DNA from: Helicobacter sp. NHP19-012
GTDB lineage: Bacteria; Campylobacterota; Campylobacteria; Campylobacterales; Helicobacteraceae
Assembly: GCF_019703325.1 (NCBI RefSeq)
Contig: NZ_AP024819.1
Location: 1 to 64,000, forward strand
Length of the DNA stretch: 64,000 nucleotides
Direction of reading: 5' to 3'
Below the pieces are notes generated by a model. That model was given only the letters and a program-made list of their open reading frames with translations, did not search any database and was not told where the DNA came from. Shown piece by piece: positions 50,858 through 59,682 of this stretch (position 1 is the stretch's first letter; each line of letters opens with the position of its first letter). Position numbers and translations under genes: made by a program.

Positions 50858-51907
50858 CTATCCCACAAAAAACACCTTCACCAACCCAAAACCCCCAAAG
50901 ATTAAAATGATAAAAAGTGCAAAGGCTAAACCAAAAGCGCGCCCCCCTAAGCTTAAAAACTTTTTTAGCTCCACTTGTAAGCCCAAAGCCCCCATCGCGC
51001 ACACCAAGCACACCACAGACCCAAAACGCAACATCTCCACGCTGTGTTTGAGCACCTCGGGCGCCACAAAGCCGCCAAATAAGGGCTGTAAGCAAGAGTG
51101 CACCACCACCATGCCTAAGAATATAAAGGCAAACCAAGGCACTTGTAATTTGACCTTGTGCTTGTGTTCAGCGTTCGTGCTTTTCAAGTAAAACGACACG
51201 GCTAAAAGCAAGGGGATGAGCATGATCACGCGCACCATTTTTATAGTTACAGCGACCTTTTCGGCCTCTAAAGAAATCCCACTCGCCGCCCCTGCAACAT
51301 TGGCGACTTCGTGCAAGGTCGCCCCAATATACACACCCTCAGCAAGGGGGCTTAAGGGCACCCAGCCCAAGTTATAAACAAAGGGGTAAAGAAACATTGC
51401 CAAGAGCCCAAAGACGATCACGGTGCCCACCGCCACCACGCCCTTAAAGGGAGGGGATTTAAGCACACTCTCTAAAGCCAAGACCGCCGCCGCCCCACAC
51501 ACTGCACTCCCACACGCCACGAGCATGCTTAAGTCTTTCTCTAAGCCCATTTTGCCCCCCAGCCACACCCCGAGTAAGAATATCCCTACAACCACTACCA
51601 ACGCCACAAACAAGGGGGTGTAGCCGTAGTGCAGAATATCGTTGATCGTAACATTAAAGCCGTATAAAATAATACCCAAGCGCAAGAGCTTTTTAGCACT
51701 AAAATGCACGCCGTGGTGCGTCCAGTAGGCGATTTTTGGGTAAAGAAACGAACCCAAGAGCCCAATTAAAACCGCCACTAACAAGGGCGAAATGTGGTGT
51801 GTGGTTAAAAAGGGTAAATGGGCGATTTTTAGCGACACAAGGGCTAAAACCCCTATGACACAAAGCCCTAAGATTGAACCCAACATAATATTCCTATGTG
51901 TGTGCAT
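50858..51907 (-). CDS. YeiH/UPF0324 family inner-membrane protein
   Basis: The 349-residue protein has about ten hydrophobic helices and the UPF0324 (putative sulfate exporter) hallmarks KKLLRLGIILYGFNVTIND, MLVACGSAVCGAAAVLA and GVYIGATLHEVANVAGA. The transported solute is not established for the family. It stands alone, 62 bases from the end of the long valS frame, and faces the flgD gene across a 340-base gap. Confidence 0.85.
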   Translation of the reverse strand: MHTHRNIMLGSILGLCVIGVLALVSLKIAHLPFLTTHHISPLLVAVLIGLLGSFLYPKIAYWTHHGVHFSAKKLLRLGIILYGFNVTINDILHYGYTPLFVALVVVVGIFLLGVWLGGKMGLEKDLSMLVACGSAVCGAAAVLALESVLKSPPFKGVVAVGTVIVFGLLAMFLYPFVYNLGWVPLSPLAEGVYIGATLHEVANVAGAASGISLEAEKVAVTIKMVRVIMLIPLLLAVSFYLKSTNAEHKHKVKLQVPWFAFIFLGMVVVHSCLQPLFGGFVAPEVLKHSVEMLRFGSVVCLVCAMGALGLQVELKKFLSLGGRAFGLAFALFIILIFGGFGLVKVFFVG

Positions 51908-52247
51908 GCCTCAACTTTATTTTATTTCGCTGTGATTAATCTGCGCATTCTATTCAAAGGCGCATGGGGTAATCGCTGTCCGGTTTTTAGCATATTTGCA
52001 ATGGCAAAGAGCTTAAAGATAATTTTTTTCGGTATTAACGCCCCTAGAGCGAAAGGCACATGGGCATTATCTATGTTTTTTAGTCTCAAGCTGTCGACTC
52101 CAATCATCCAACGCTGTTTACATATACTCTAATCCTTTTGGGGAAGATGAGTAAAAAACTAAATTTTTACCCTTTACGCATGGTGGTTTTAAGCTTTAGG
52201 GTTTCTAGTGTATAATGGGGGCTAATTCTTAGGTTTGGGAGGATGGC
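51908..52247. other. 340-base divergent gap, AT-rich, with a decayed minus-strand frame
   Basis: This gap separates the YeiH-type gene from flgD. A minus-strand frame of 61 codons (51922-52107) reads protein-like (FALGALIPKKIIFKLFAIA, TGQRLPHAPLNRMRRLI), but it has no start signal and no family I recognise. In H. pylori fliK precedes flgD. No fliK is here. The flgD promoter lies at the right edge. Confidence 0.4.
52211..52216 (+). promoter_or_regulatory. Predicted -10 box for flgD-flgE
   Basis: TATAAT 32 bases before the flgD ATG, followed by GGGAGGA. The box is of sigma-80 type; no convincing sigma-54 GG-GC pair was seen here. Confidence 0.5.
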
Positions 52248-53636
52248 ATGCCCATTGATTTAGCCGAAGTTACGGGGCAAAAGGCGGCGATGGAAAAAAA
52301 GAAACACGAGCCTAAGATCGCCAATGGCTTAGATAAAGACGCTTTTATGAAGCTCTTTTTAGAGCAACTCAAAAACCAAGACCCGACCGCCCCGATGGAA
52401 ACGGATAAAATCATTAGCCAAACCGCCCAACTCTCGCAAGTGGAAATGCAAGAGGAGAACAAAAAGACGATGAAGGAAGTCGCCGATGCGATGCAATCTA
52501 CGAGGGACACAAACAAATCCTTAAAGGATTTTCAGGGCAAGCTTAAAGAAACCTTAGACCACCTAGATCAGGGCGTGGACAACACCTTAAAAAGCAACTT
52601 GGCGATGACGCAGGCGAGCGGGCTTAACAGCGTGTCGATGATTGGCAAAATCGCCGAAACCGATGTCAAGGGGATCAATGTTACAAAGGGCAAGGTCGAG
52701 TTTTCGCTCTACTTTGACGAGCCCATTAGAAACAGCGAGGGCAACACGGGGGTGCAAATCTTTGACAAGGATAAACAATTGGTCCGCACCCTATCGCTCA
52801 AAAGCAAAGAGGGGCAGGGGGGGTATGTGCGCTTTGAGTGGGACGGCTTGAACGATCAAGGCAAGCCTGTCGCCCCGGGCACTTATGAAGTCTTTGCCGA
52901 GTATAATTTAGACCCCAAGAGTAACAAATACCTACACACCCGCATAGGGCGGGGTGAAGTGCAAAGCGTGGTGTTTGAAAAGGGCAAACCGATGTTACGC
53001 ATGGGCGAAATGGTCTTGCCAATGGATAGTGCCCTAGAGTTTTACGATCGCAACACCACCAGACGAGAAAAAGAGCAAAGAGAAAACGCCGTGCATTTTG
53101 TGCCCGAAAAATCTGCTCCCAAACCCACCGCCCCTACACAAGCGGCTAAACCCACAAATTTAAACAATCTGCCCACTCTTGCCAAAACCCCCACCGCCAG
53201 CCACGCAGGCACAGCCCAAAGCTTCAACGCCACCACCCACGCCCCAACAACCCCCCTAGCGCATAACACGCCTCTAAGCACCCCTAGCCACACAAACCCC
53301 CTAAATGCCCCACACACCGCGCAGACAAGCGCATTAAACCAAACACCCAGCCACGCCCCCCAAAGCCCGCATGTGCCCCACACACAAAGCCCCCTAAACA
53401 CCCCACACACCGCCCAAAATGGCGGGCTAAACCAAATGAGCCATAGCTCCCTAAACGCAATGCAACACACCGCCAACAGCCACAGCCCCCTAAGTGCGCC
53501 TAACCCCTTAAACAGCCCCACCCACGCTATGCAAGGCTTTAACCCTGCCAGCACCGCCAACACAGCACCCCACCGCCCTAATCCTTTAGAGCAAGCCAGC
53601 ACCCACGCTAACCCCACTTCTAAGAGTCTTGCATGA
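52248..53636 (+). CDS. flgD: Flagellar hook-cap protein FlgD with an unusual low-complexity tail
   Basis: FlgD caps the growing hook and lets FlgE subunits fold in place. The N-terminal third has the FlgD core GLDKDAFMKLFLEQLKNQDP and SQTAQLSQVEMQ. The middle has the FlgD Ig-like part (SLYFDEPIRNSEG, GYVRFEWDGLNDQGKPVAPG). From about residue 285 to the end (462) it becomes Pro/Thr/Asn/His/Ala/Ser-rich with imperfect repeats around PHTAQ..LNQ. H. pylori FlgD is near 300 residues, so this tail of about 170 residues is additional. GGGAGGA precedes the ATG. The stop overlaps flgE. Confidence 0.9.
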   Translation: MPIDLAEVTGQKAAMEKKKHEPKIANGLDKDAFMKLFLEQLKNQDPTAPMETDKIISQTAQLSQVEMQEENKKTMKEVADAMQSTRDTNKSLKDFQGKLKETLDHLDQGVDNTLKSNLAMTQASGLNSVSMIGKIAETDVKGINVTKGKVEFSLYFDEPIRNSEGNTGVQIFDKDKQLVRTLSLKSKEGQGGYVRFEWDGLNDQGKPVAPGTYEVFAEYNLDPKSNKYLHTRIGRGEVQSVVFEKGKPMLRMGEMVLPMDSALEFYDRNTTRREKEQRENAVHFVPEKSAPKPTAPTQAAKPTNLNNLPTLAKTPTASHAGTAQSFNATTHAPTTPLAHNTPLSTPSHTNPLNAPHTAQTSALNQTPSHAPQSPHVPHTQSPLNTPHTAQNGGLNQMSHSSLNAMQHTANSHSPLSAPNPLNSPTHAMQGFNPASTANTAPHRPNPLEQASTHANPTSKSLA

Positions 53637-55441
53637 ACGACACCCTTTTAAACGCCTATTCAGGCATCAAGACCCACCAATTTGGCATAGACAGCTTGTC
53701 TAACAACATCGCCAACATCAACACGGTGGGCTATCGAGAGAACACCCCCGAGTTTAAATCCCTTTTCTCCGCCCATTTGGACACTTTGGGGGCGAGCAAT
53801 GTTACCGCCGATGATCGCAACTTTGGGGTTACTAAGGGGAGCAACGCCATTTCCGATCGCGATGGCGAGTATATGCCCAGCGATGGCGAGTTCAACATGG
53901 CCTATCAGGGGAGCGGGTGGTTCATTGTGGGTCCGAATAAAAACGGGAGCATGCAGATCAATAAGGATGGCTACAAGCAGGCGCAAGAGAACTTTTACAC
54001 TAGGGAGGGCAATTTTTTAAGGGACGCGGATGGCTACATCGTCAACACGCATGGCTACTACCTCTATGGCGTGGATTTACATAAGATTAAAAATGGGGTG
54101 TTGACAGCGGGCAACCCCGATGAAGAAGCCAAGATTTTAAAAAGCGGCAAACTCAGCACTTTATACTTGCCCAGAGATGTGCAATACCAACCCGTGCTGA
54201 CCACGAAGGTGGACATGAGTCTCAATTTAAATGCCAAAAACCATGTCCGCCCCGCTGAAGAGTATTTTTTAAATAAAGATGGCGAGATCATCAACGAGCG
54301 CTTTTTAAACCAAGACGCCAACGCCCTAGCCAATGACGACAACGAGCCTTTGGATCTAGCCATGCACCGCAATTTGGAGATCATGATGGTTAAAGGCGAC
54401 ATGGCGCAGGACTTGACCTTTAAATACGGCACGGGCGGGCCTGAGAAAAACGAGTTCCACACTCTGGGCGATTTAAAAAATCTCTTAAAAACCAAAGCCA
54501 ACTTAGATTTAACGATCGCCAAGAGCAAGCCCGATCAGATCAAATCCCCACTCATGCTACAGATCAAAAACCCCACAGACCCCGAAGCCACGCTGTTTAT
54601 CGGCGGGCCGATGGCGGAGAAACTCGGTTGGACGGCGAGTGGGATGATCCTTAAAAAGGGCGAAACGCGCGACTCTGTGGGGATTAGAATCCCCTTTTAC
54701 AGCACCACTGCCGAGATTTACGACAAGGGTGGGGATAAGTATTTGCTTAAAAGCGACTTTTTTATGACTAACTCCAAAGACCCGATGGCAAACCCTCCCA
54801 CTACAGAAAAATGGGATGTGGAGAGCTCCATTATAGAAATGCGCTCCAAGCTGCCCATCACTCCGCAAACCGTGCGCCAAACGATCACCTTTGACAAAGA
54901 CGGCAAAATGCAGGCCAAGCCCGTTACATTAAACTTTAAAGGCACTCCCTTGACCTACAACATCGCCAAGAGCAAGGATTACCAATCCAGCGATGTGCCC
55001 TATGAAGACTCCAAAATCTACCAAATCTCCCAAGATGGCAAGCCTAAAGGCTTGTTGCAAAACATGCGTATCGACGACAATGGGGTGATCCATTTGGCTT
55101 TTAGCAATGGAGCGATCGAAACGATGGGGCGGGTGGGCATCGCCGCCTTCACCAATGATCAAGGACTGCGCAAAGTGGGGAGCAATCTCTTTGACATCAC
55201 CAATGTTACAAGAAACGGGCGAGCAGCCCCTCTAAGCGGCAACCCCATTTTAGGCTGGGATCGCGATGATGGCAAGTTGAAGTTTGGCAAGGTCATGCAT
55301 AAATATTTGGAAACGAGCAATGTCAATGCCGGCAGCTCTCTTACGAATTTAATTTTAATGCAACGGGGTTATTCTATGAATGCTAAAGCCTTCACTACGG
55401 GCGATGATTTGGTGAAAGAAGCGATTAATTTAAAGAAGTAG
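53633..55441 (+). CDS. flgE: Flagellar hook protein FlgE
   Basis: The 602-residue protein has the FlgE/FlgG-type N-terminus (TLLNAYSGIKTHQFGIDSLSNNIANINTVGYR order, with the NNIANINTVGYRE motif) and the C-terminal coiled-coil (NLILMQRGYSMNAKAFTTGDD). Both ends form the inner tube of the hook and the middle is variable. Length agrees with the H. pylori HP0908 protein, the second and shorter FlgE of that species, which also follows flgD. The first bases overlap flgD (ATGA). Confidence 0.92.
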   Translation: MNDTLLNAYSGIKTHQFGIDSLSNNIANINTVGYRENTPEFKSLFSAHLDTLGASNVTADDRNFGVTKGSNAISDRDGEYMPSDGEFNMAYQGSGWFIVGPNKNGSMQINKDGYKQAQENFYTREGNFLRDADGYIVNTHGYYLYGVDLHKIKNGVLTAGNPDEEAKILKSGKLSTLYLPRDVQYQPVLTTKVDMSLNLNAKNHVRPAEEYFLNKDGEIINERFLNQDANALANDDNEPLDLAMHRNLEIMMVKGDMAQDLTFKYGTGGPEKNEFHTLGDLKNLLKTKANLDLTIAKSKPDQIKSPLMLQIKNPTDPEATLFIGGPMAEKLGWTASGMILKKGETRDSVGIRIPFYSTTAEIYDKGGDKYLLKSDFFMTNSKDPMANPPTTEKWDVESSIIEMRSKLPITPQTVRQTITFDKDGKMQAKPVTLNFKGTPLTYNIAKSKDYQSSDVPYEDSKIYQISQDGKPKGLLQNMRIDDNGVIHLAFSNGAIETMGRVGIAAFTNDQGLRKVGSNLFDITNVTRNGRAAPLSGNPILGWDRDDGKLKFGKVMHKYLETSNVNAGSSLTNLILMQRGYSMNAKAFTTGDDLVKEAINLKK

Positions 55442-55444
55442 AGC

Positions 55445-57151
55445 ATGTCCTTTTGCAATTACGATGAAAAGGGTTTTGCGCAGTTGGTGCGCTTTTTAGA
55501 GGAGGGCGAGTACCAAATCCCTAGGTTTCAGCGCGATTTTGTGTGGAGTAAGGAGCAGGTGGCTAAATTCATAGACAGCCTTGTTAGGGGTTTTCCTACG
55601 GGCAGCTTCGTGCTGTGGAAGACCAAAGAGAGGCTGCAGGCCAATCGCAAAATAGGCAAGGTGGAGATTAGAAAGCCCAAAGCAGAGGAGCACATTTATT
55701 ATGTCCTAGATGGGCAACAGCGCATGGGCGCGTTGTTTGTGGTTTTTAAGGGCTTGCAAATTGAAAGAAAGCGCAAGAAAGACCACTACCAAGAAAAGAA
55801 CACCCAACAAGAGACCCCCGTAACCAAGCCCCCAAAAATAGACGATTATAAAGACATCATGCTAAGGCTAGAAGTCGATGAGGACAAAGATTTTTGTTTT
55901 GTGGGCGACCCTAAAGCCGAGCTTAATGAAGTGGCGGTGAGCGTCTATGACCTCATCACCCAAAGCATTTTGGAGATACAAGAAAAATACAACTTGAGCC
56001 TGCAAGAGGCGAAACGCTTTGAAGAGTTTAAAAAGCGCATGGAGAATTACCGCTTCCCCATTGTTGCCATTGACAACGCCCCACTAGAGCAAATTGTGGA
56101 GATTTTTGCACGGATCAACACGGGCGGGACAAAGCTCACTCCCTTTGAAGTGATGTGTGCAAAATTTTACAGCCCTGCAAAAACCGACCCCAGCCAAACC
56201 ATCATCATCAAGCCAAAATTTGACTTGCAAGAGTGCTTTGAAAACCTCACAGATGAGCTGGGGCACTTGGACTACGCCTTTAACCAGCCTATGGTGGTGC
56301 TGCAACTCATTTCGTATTTATTGCACAGCAATGCGTCTAATTTAAAAGCAAGAATCTCCATCCCCACCATTTTAAAACTAGAACCCGAGAAGGTGCAAGA
56401 AACATGGAATTTTGCCGCCCCCTGCTTTTCTCGCGCCGCCCACTTGCTCAAGCACGACTTAAAAATCCCCTCTTTTGACTTTTTGCCCTCAGTGGGTCTA
56501 TTCATGCTTATGGCGTATTTTTACGCCCTAAGCGGATATAAAAGCCCTAACGCTAGCCAAATCACCAACTTAAGGCGACTCTTTTTTAGGGGGGCGTTTT
56601 TTAGCACTAAAACAGATGGGGACACTCTGCTGAAGCAATTAGGTTTGGTGAAGTGCATTTATGAAGAAAAGCCCATTGATTTTAAAAAAGAACTCCCATT
56701 TTATAGCATCACCCAAGAGTTTTTGACAGGAGAGAAAATCAACATTAAAAGCGGATTGCATCGGGGGGTTTTATGTGTGCTCGCCACTTTAGAACCTAGG
56801 GATTTTGATAACAATAGTAAAGTGGTGCTCGACAATCTCTTTTTGCAAAACACCAAAAAACGCAACCTACACCACTTCTTCCCCAAAAACCACTTAAAAC
56901 ACATAGCCCCCAAGAGCAACCCCGATGTGATCGCCAATGTGGCGTTTTTAAGCGCACAGCTCAACCAGCATATCAAAGACAAGCCCCCTAAGGTTTATAT
57001 CCCCGAGTTTCACGCCAAAAACCCCCATTTGCAAGATAGCCTCAAAACCCATTTAATCGACATAAACGACCCTAAAGTGCTTGAGAACTACCAAGACTTT
57101 TTAAAACTGCGTGCTACGGCGATTTTAGACAAAATCAAAGAGCTGACTTAG
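55445..57151 (+). CDS. GmrSD-like DUF262 plus HNH (DUF1524-type) protein, probable type IV restriction/defence enzyme
   Basis: The 568-residue protein has an N-terminal DUF262 ParB-like NTPase fold, with IPRFQRDFVWSKEQV near residue 23, the FIDSLVRGFPTGSF helix and the signature YVLDGQQRMGALF near residue 86; IFARINTGGTKLTPFE follows. The C-terminal third has an HNH/DUF1524-type end: HHFFPKNHL, IANVAFLSAQLNQHIKDKPP. GmrS and GmrD are these two domains in enzymes that cut modified phage DNA. Here they are fused. It lies alone between flgE and rep with no methyltransferase, which fits a type IV mode. Target and activity are inference. The gene starts three bases after flgE. Confidence 0.75.
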   Translation: MSFCNYDEKGFAQLVRFLEEGEYQIPRFQRDFVWSKEQVAKFIDSLVRGFPTGSFVLWKTKERLQANRKIGKVEIRKPKAEEHIYYVLDGQQRMGALFVVFKGLQIERKRKKDHYQEKNTQQETPVTKPPKIDDYKDIMLRLEVDEDKDFCFVGDPKAELNEVAVSVYDLITQSILEIQEKYNLSLQEAKRFEEFKKRMENYRFPIVAIDNAPLEQIVEIFARINTGGTKLTPFEVMCAKFYSPAKTDPSQTIIIKPKFDLQECFENLTDELGHLDYAFNQPMVVLQLISYLLHSNASNLKARISIPTILKLEPEKVQETWNFAAPCFSRAAHLLKHDLKIPSFDFLPSVGLFMLMAYFYALSGYKSPNASQITNLRRLFFRGAFFSTKTDGDTLLKQLGLVKCIYEEKPIDFKKELPFYSITQEFLTGEKINIKSGLHRGVLCVLATLEPRDFDNNSKVVLDNLFLQNTKKRNLHHFFPKNHLKHIAPKSNPDVIANVAFLSAQLNQHIKDKPPKVYIPEFHAKNPHLQDSLKTHLIDINDPKVLENYQDFLKLRATAILDKIKELT

Positions 57152-59145
57152 TGGGTTTAAACGCGGAGCAATTACAAGCCACCAAAGCCCCCTTAGGGGC
57201 GAATTTAGTCATCGCCTCGGCGGGCACGGGCAAGACCTCCACCATTGTGGGGCGGATTTTACACCTGCTAGAAAGCGGCATTGACCCTAAGAAAATTTTA
57301 TTGCTCACCTTCACCAACAAGGCCAGCCAAGAAATGAAGGCAAGACTCGCCCAGCACACAGACAAAGCCGCCGCCATTGAAGCGGGGACCTTCCACGCCA
57401 TCGCCTACCGCTACTTAAAAACCTTTGACCCCACGCTCTGCCTCAAACAGCCTAGAGAAATGCAAACCCTGCTTAAAAGCATTTTAGAGCAGGACCACAA
57501 GACCAAAGAAGACGATGCCTATGGGGCGAGCCACTTATACGATCTACACTCCTACTACATCAACGCCCAAAGTAAAGAGAGTTTTGCCGATTGGCTCTTG
57601 GGGCGCAACGCCAAACAAGCCGACTACATTCAGCGTTATGAGTGTGCCCTAGAGCTTTTTAACGAGCTTAAGAGAGAACAAAACTATGTAGACTACAACG
57701 ACTTGTTGCTGCGCTACAAGGAAACCATGGCGCAAAAGCCCCCTGCCTTTGTAGAAGTGCTGTGCGATGAATACCAAGACACTAACCCCTTGCAAGACGC
57801 GGTTTTAGACGCGTTGCGCCCCCAAAGCCTTTTTTGCGTAGGCGATTACGACCAAAGCATTTACGCCTTCAATGGGGCGGACATTTCTATTATTAGCAAT
57901 TTCGCCACGAAGTACAAACAAGCTCAAGTCTTCACCTTGCAGAAAAACTACCGATCCAGCCGTGCGATTTTAAGCCTTGCCAATAAAGTCATCGCCAACA
58001 ACCCCCGCATTTACCCCAAGCAATTGGAGGTGGTGAAAGCGGCTAACCCCTCCACCCCGACCCTTTTGCAATATGGCGAGCTGTTTGAGCAATACAAGGG
58101 CATTGCGGCACACATCGCTAGGCGGGGGGGGTTTGAAGACACAGCGATTTTATTTAGAAATAACTCCAGTGCTGAAGGGTGCGAGGCGGCACTAAGGGAG
58201 CTTGGCGTGCCCTCAAGGCGCAAGGGGGGGGTGGGGTTTTTTGACACCAAGGAAGTGAAATTACTCTTGGACACTTGCGCTTTTTTGAGCTACTCTAAGG
58301 ACATGATGGCGACCATGCAGGTTTTAAGCCATGGCAGCGGGATTGGTAACGCTCTAGCCAAAGACCTTTATTTAGCCCTGCAAATTTTAGGCGATGGCAA
58401 TAGCCTACAAGGCTTGTTAAAGCCCAACAACAAAAACCCCTACCCGCAGGCTAAACGCCCCCAAATGGGCTTGTTTGAATCCATTCTGCCCCCAGCCACC
58501 CCCACCCACCAAGTGAGCCCTGCGTTTAAAAACCACCCCCTACTCACCCACCCCAAACTCAGCCAAGCCGCCGCCACTTTTTTAGACCAACTCTACACCC
58601 TTTGCAAAACTTATAGCCCTAAGTTGCCCGCCCATAGCCTAACCCATATTGCTAGGTCGGCGTGGTTTGACAACATCACCCAAAGCCTAGCCAGAGAGCG
58701 GGCGAAACTTAAAGATGGGCGCGTGGATGAAAAACTATGCGAGAGCGCATTAGATAAGATCAAACAAAGGGTGGATTTATTGGTGCAGCTTGCCACAAGT
58801 TATAAAGGTTTGCGCGACTTCTTGCACGCAATGGTCTTAGGCTCTAAAGAGATGGCAAGCGGCAGTGGGGTGCAGCTTTTAAGCGTGCATGCGAGCAAGG
58901 GGCTGGAGTTTGACACGGTGTATGTGATCGATCTGATGGAGGGGCGCTTTCCTAACCTCAAGCTAGCCAAACAAAGTGGGAGCTTGGAGGAAGAGCGGCG
59001 GCTGTTTTATGTGGCGGTAACCCGCGCTAGAGATCATTTATATTTGTCCTACGCCAAAGAGGATAAAATGAAAAAGACCGCTTATGAACCTTCGCGCTTT
59101 TTAATCGAGGGGGGGCTGATAAATTCTAAAGATAAAGATTATTAA
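57151..59145 (+). CDS. rep: Rep/UvrD family ATP-dependent DNA helicase
   Basis: The 664-residue superfamily 1A helicase has Q-motif LNAEQLQATKAP, Walker A ASAGTGKTSTIVGRI, motif II VLCDEYQDTNPLQ, motif III VGDYDQSIYAFNGAD, motif IV QKNYRSSRAIL, motif V LLSVHASKGLEFDTV and motif VI EERRLFYVAVTRARDHLYL. Size and position after flgE match H. pylori HP0911 (rep). The start is a GTG that overlaps the preceding stop. Two G8 runs (58124-58131 and 58224-58231) encode Gly-Gly codons in frame. Confidence 0.92.
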   Translation: MGLNAEQLQATKAPLGANLVIASAGTGKTSTIVGRILHLLESGIDPKKILLLTFTNKASQEMKARLAQHTDKAAAIEAGTFHAIAYRYLKTFDPTLCLKQPREMQTLLKSILEQDHKTKEDDAYGASHLYDLHSYYINAQSKESFADWLLGRNAKQADYIQRYECALELFNELKREQNYVDYNDLLLRYKETMAQKPPAFVEVLCDEYQDTNPLQDAVLDALRPQSLFCVGDYDQSIYAFNGADISIISNFATKYKQAQVFTLQKNYRSSRAILSLANKVIANNPRIYPKQLEVVKAANPSTPTLLQYGELFEQYKGIAAHIARRGGFEDTAILFRNNSSAEGCEAALRELGVPSRRKGGVGFFDTKEVKLLLDTCAFLSYSKDMMATMQVLSHGSGIGNALAKDLYLALQILGDGNSLQGLLKPNNKNPYPQAKRPQMGLFESILPPATPTHQVSPAFKNHPLLTHPKLSQAAATFLDQLYTLCKTYSPKLPAHSLTHIARSAWFDNITQSLARERAKLKDGRVDEKLCESALDKIKQRVDLLVQLATSYKGLRDFLHAMVLGSKEMASGSGVQLLSVHASKGLEFDTVYVIDLMEGRFPNLKLAKQSGSLEEERRLFYVAVTRARDHLYLSYAKEDKMKKTAYEPSRFLIEGGLINSKDKDY

Positions 59146-59152
59146 TTTTAGA

Positions 59153-59158
59153 TACAAT
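59153..59158 (+). promoter_or_regulatory. Predicted -10 box for the PAS-chemoreceptor operon
   Basis: TACAAT 28 bases before ATG 59187, followed by AAAGGGAGA. It lies directly beyond the rep stop. Confidence 0.45.
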
Positions 59159-59186
59159 CAAGGGGTTGGAGTGCCAAAGGGAGATC

Positions 59187-59674
59187 ATGGAAAAGTTTGT
59201 TGACAAGAATTATTTTTTGGTAACCAAAACAGACACAAAGAGCAACATCACCTACGCTAATAAACCTTTTTAGAAATTTTGAATTGCCATGAGAGAGATA
59301 TTTTACACAAACCGCATAATATTGTCCGCCACCCTGACATGCCCGCTTTGATCTTTAAGCTCATGTGGGAAACCATCACCAAACAAAAAGAAATCTTTTC
59401 CTATGTTAAAAATAAAACCTTTGACGGGCATTTTTATTGGGTTTTTGCCAACATCACTGCTTCCATCGATGAGCAACACAACATCATTGGCTATTACTCT
59501 GTGCGGCGTGCCCCCAATAAAAAAGCCCTAGAGATTGTCATCCCCCTTTATGCCCGTTTGTTAGAAGCCGAGAAAAAGAGTGGGGTTGCTGAGAGTGAGC
59601 GGGTTTTTGAAGAGTTTTTGCTCAAGCAAGAATGTAATTATGAACAATGGGTCAACCAACTCCAACGCCTATGA
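59187..59674 (+). pseudogene. Aer/CetB-like PAS domain protein, frame broken by a one-base deletion
   Basis: From ATG 59187 the sequence NYFLVTKTDTKSNITYANKPF is the start of an Aer-type PAS domain. A stop follows at once, but adding one T to the run at 59267-59271 continues as LEILNCHERDILHKPHNIVR and HPDMPALIFKLMWETI, the usual Aer PAS order, and on to a C-terminal helix. Corrected length is about 162 residues. Such PAS domains bind FAD and sense redox state. It is coupled to the chemoreceptor gene that follows, so the pair resembles Campylobacter CetB-CetA. Confidence 0.75.
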
Positions 59675-59682
59675 GGATGCAC

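Noticed and set aside
53042..53617. 191-codon antisense frame opposite the FlgD tail.
   Set aside because: It is the complement of the Pro/Thr-rich repeats and has Trp/Leu/Ala-rich composition with no ribosome binding site.
58124..58231. Two G8 tracts in rep as possible phase-variation switches.
   Set aside because: Both encode Gly-Gly with GGG codons in a conserved part of the protein and the frame is intact. Similar 8-base runs occur in ppsA (17576-17583) and ffh (near 47816-47823) at conserved Gly motifs, so they reflect codon use.
55445..59145. The GmrSD-like gene and helicase as one two-gene defence system.
   Set aside because: The helicase has the size, motifs and position of housekeeping Rep next to flgE in H. 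pylori, so only the first gene is treated as defence.
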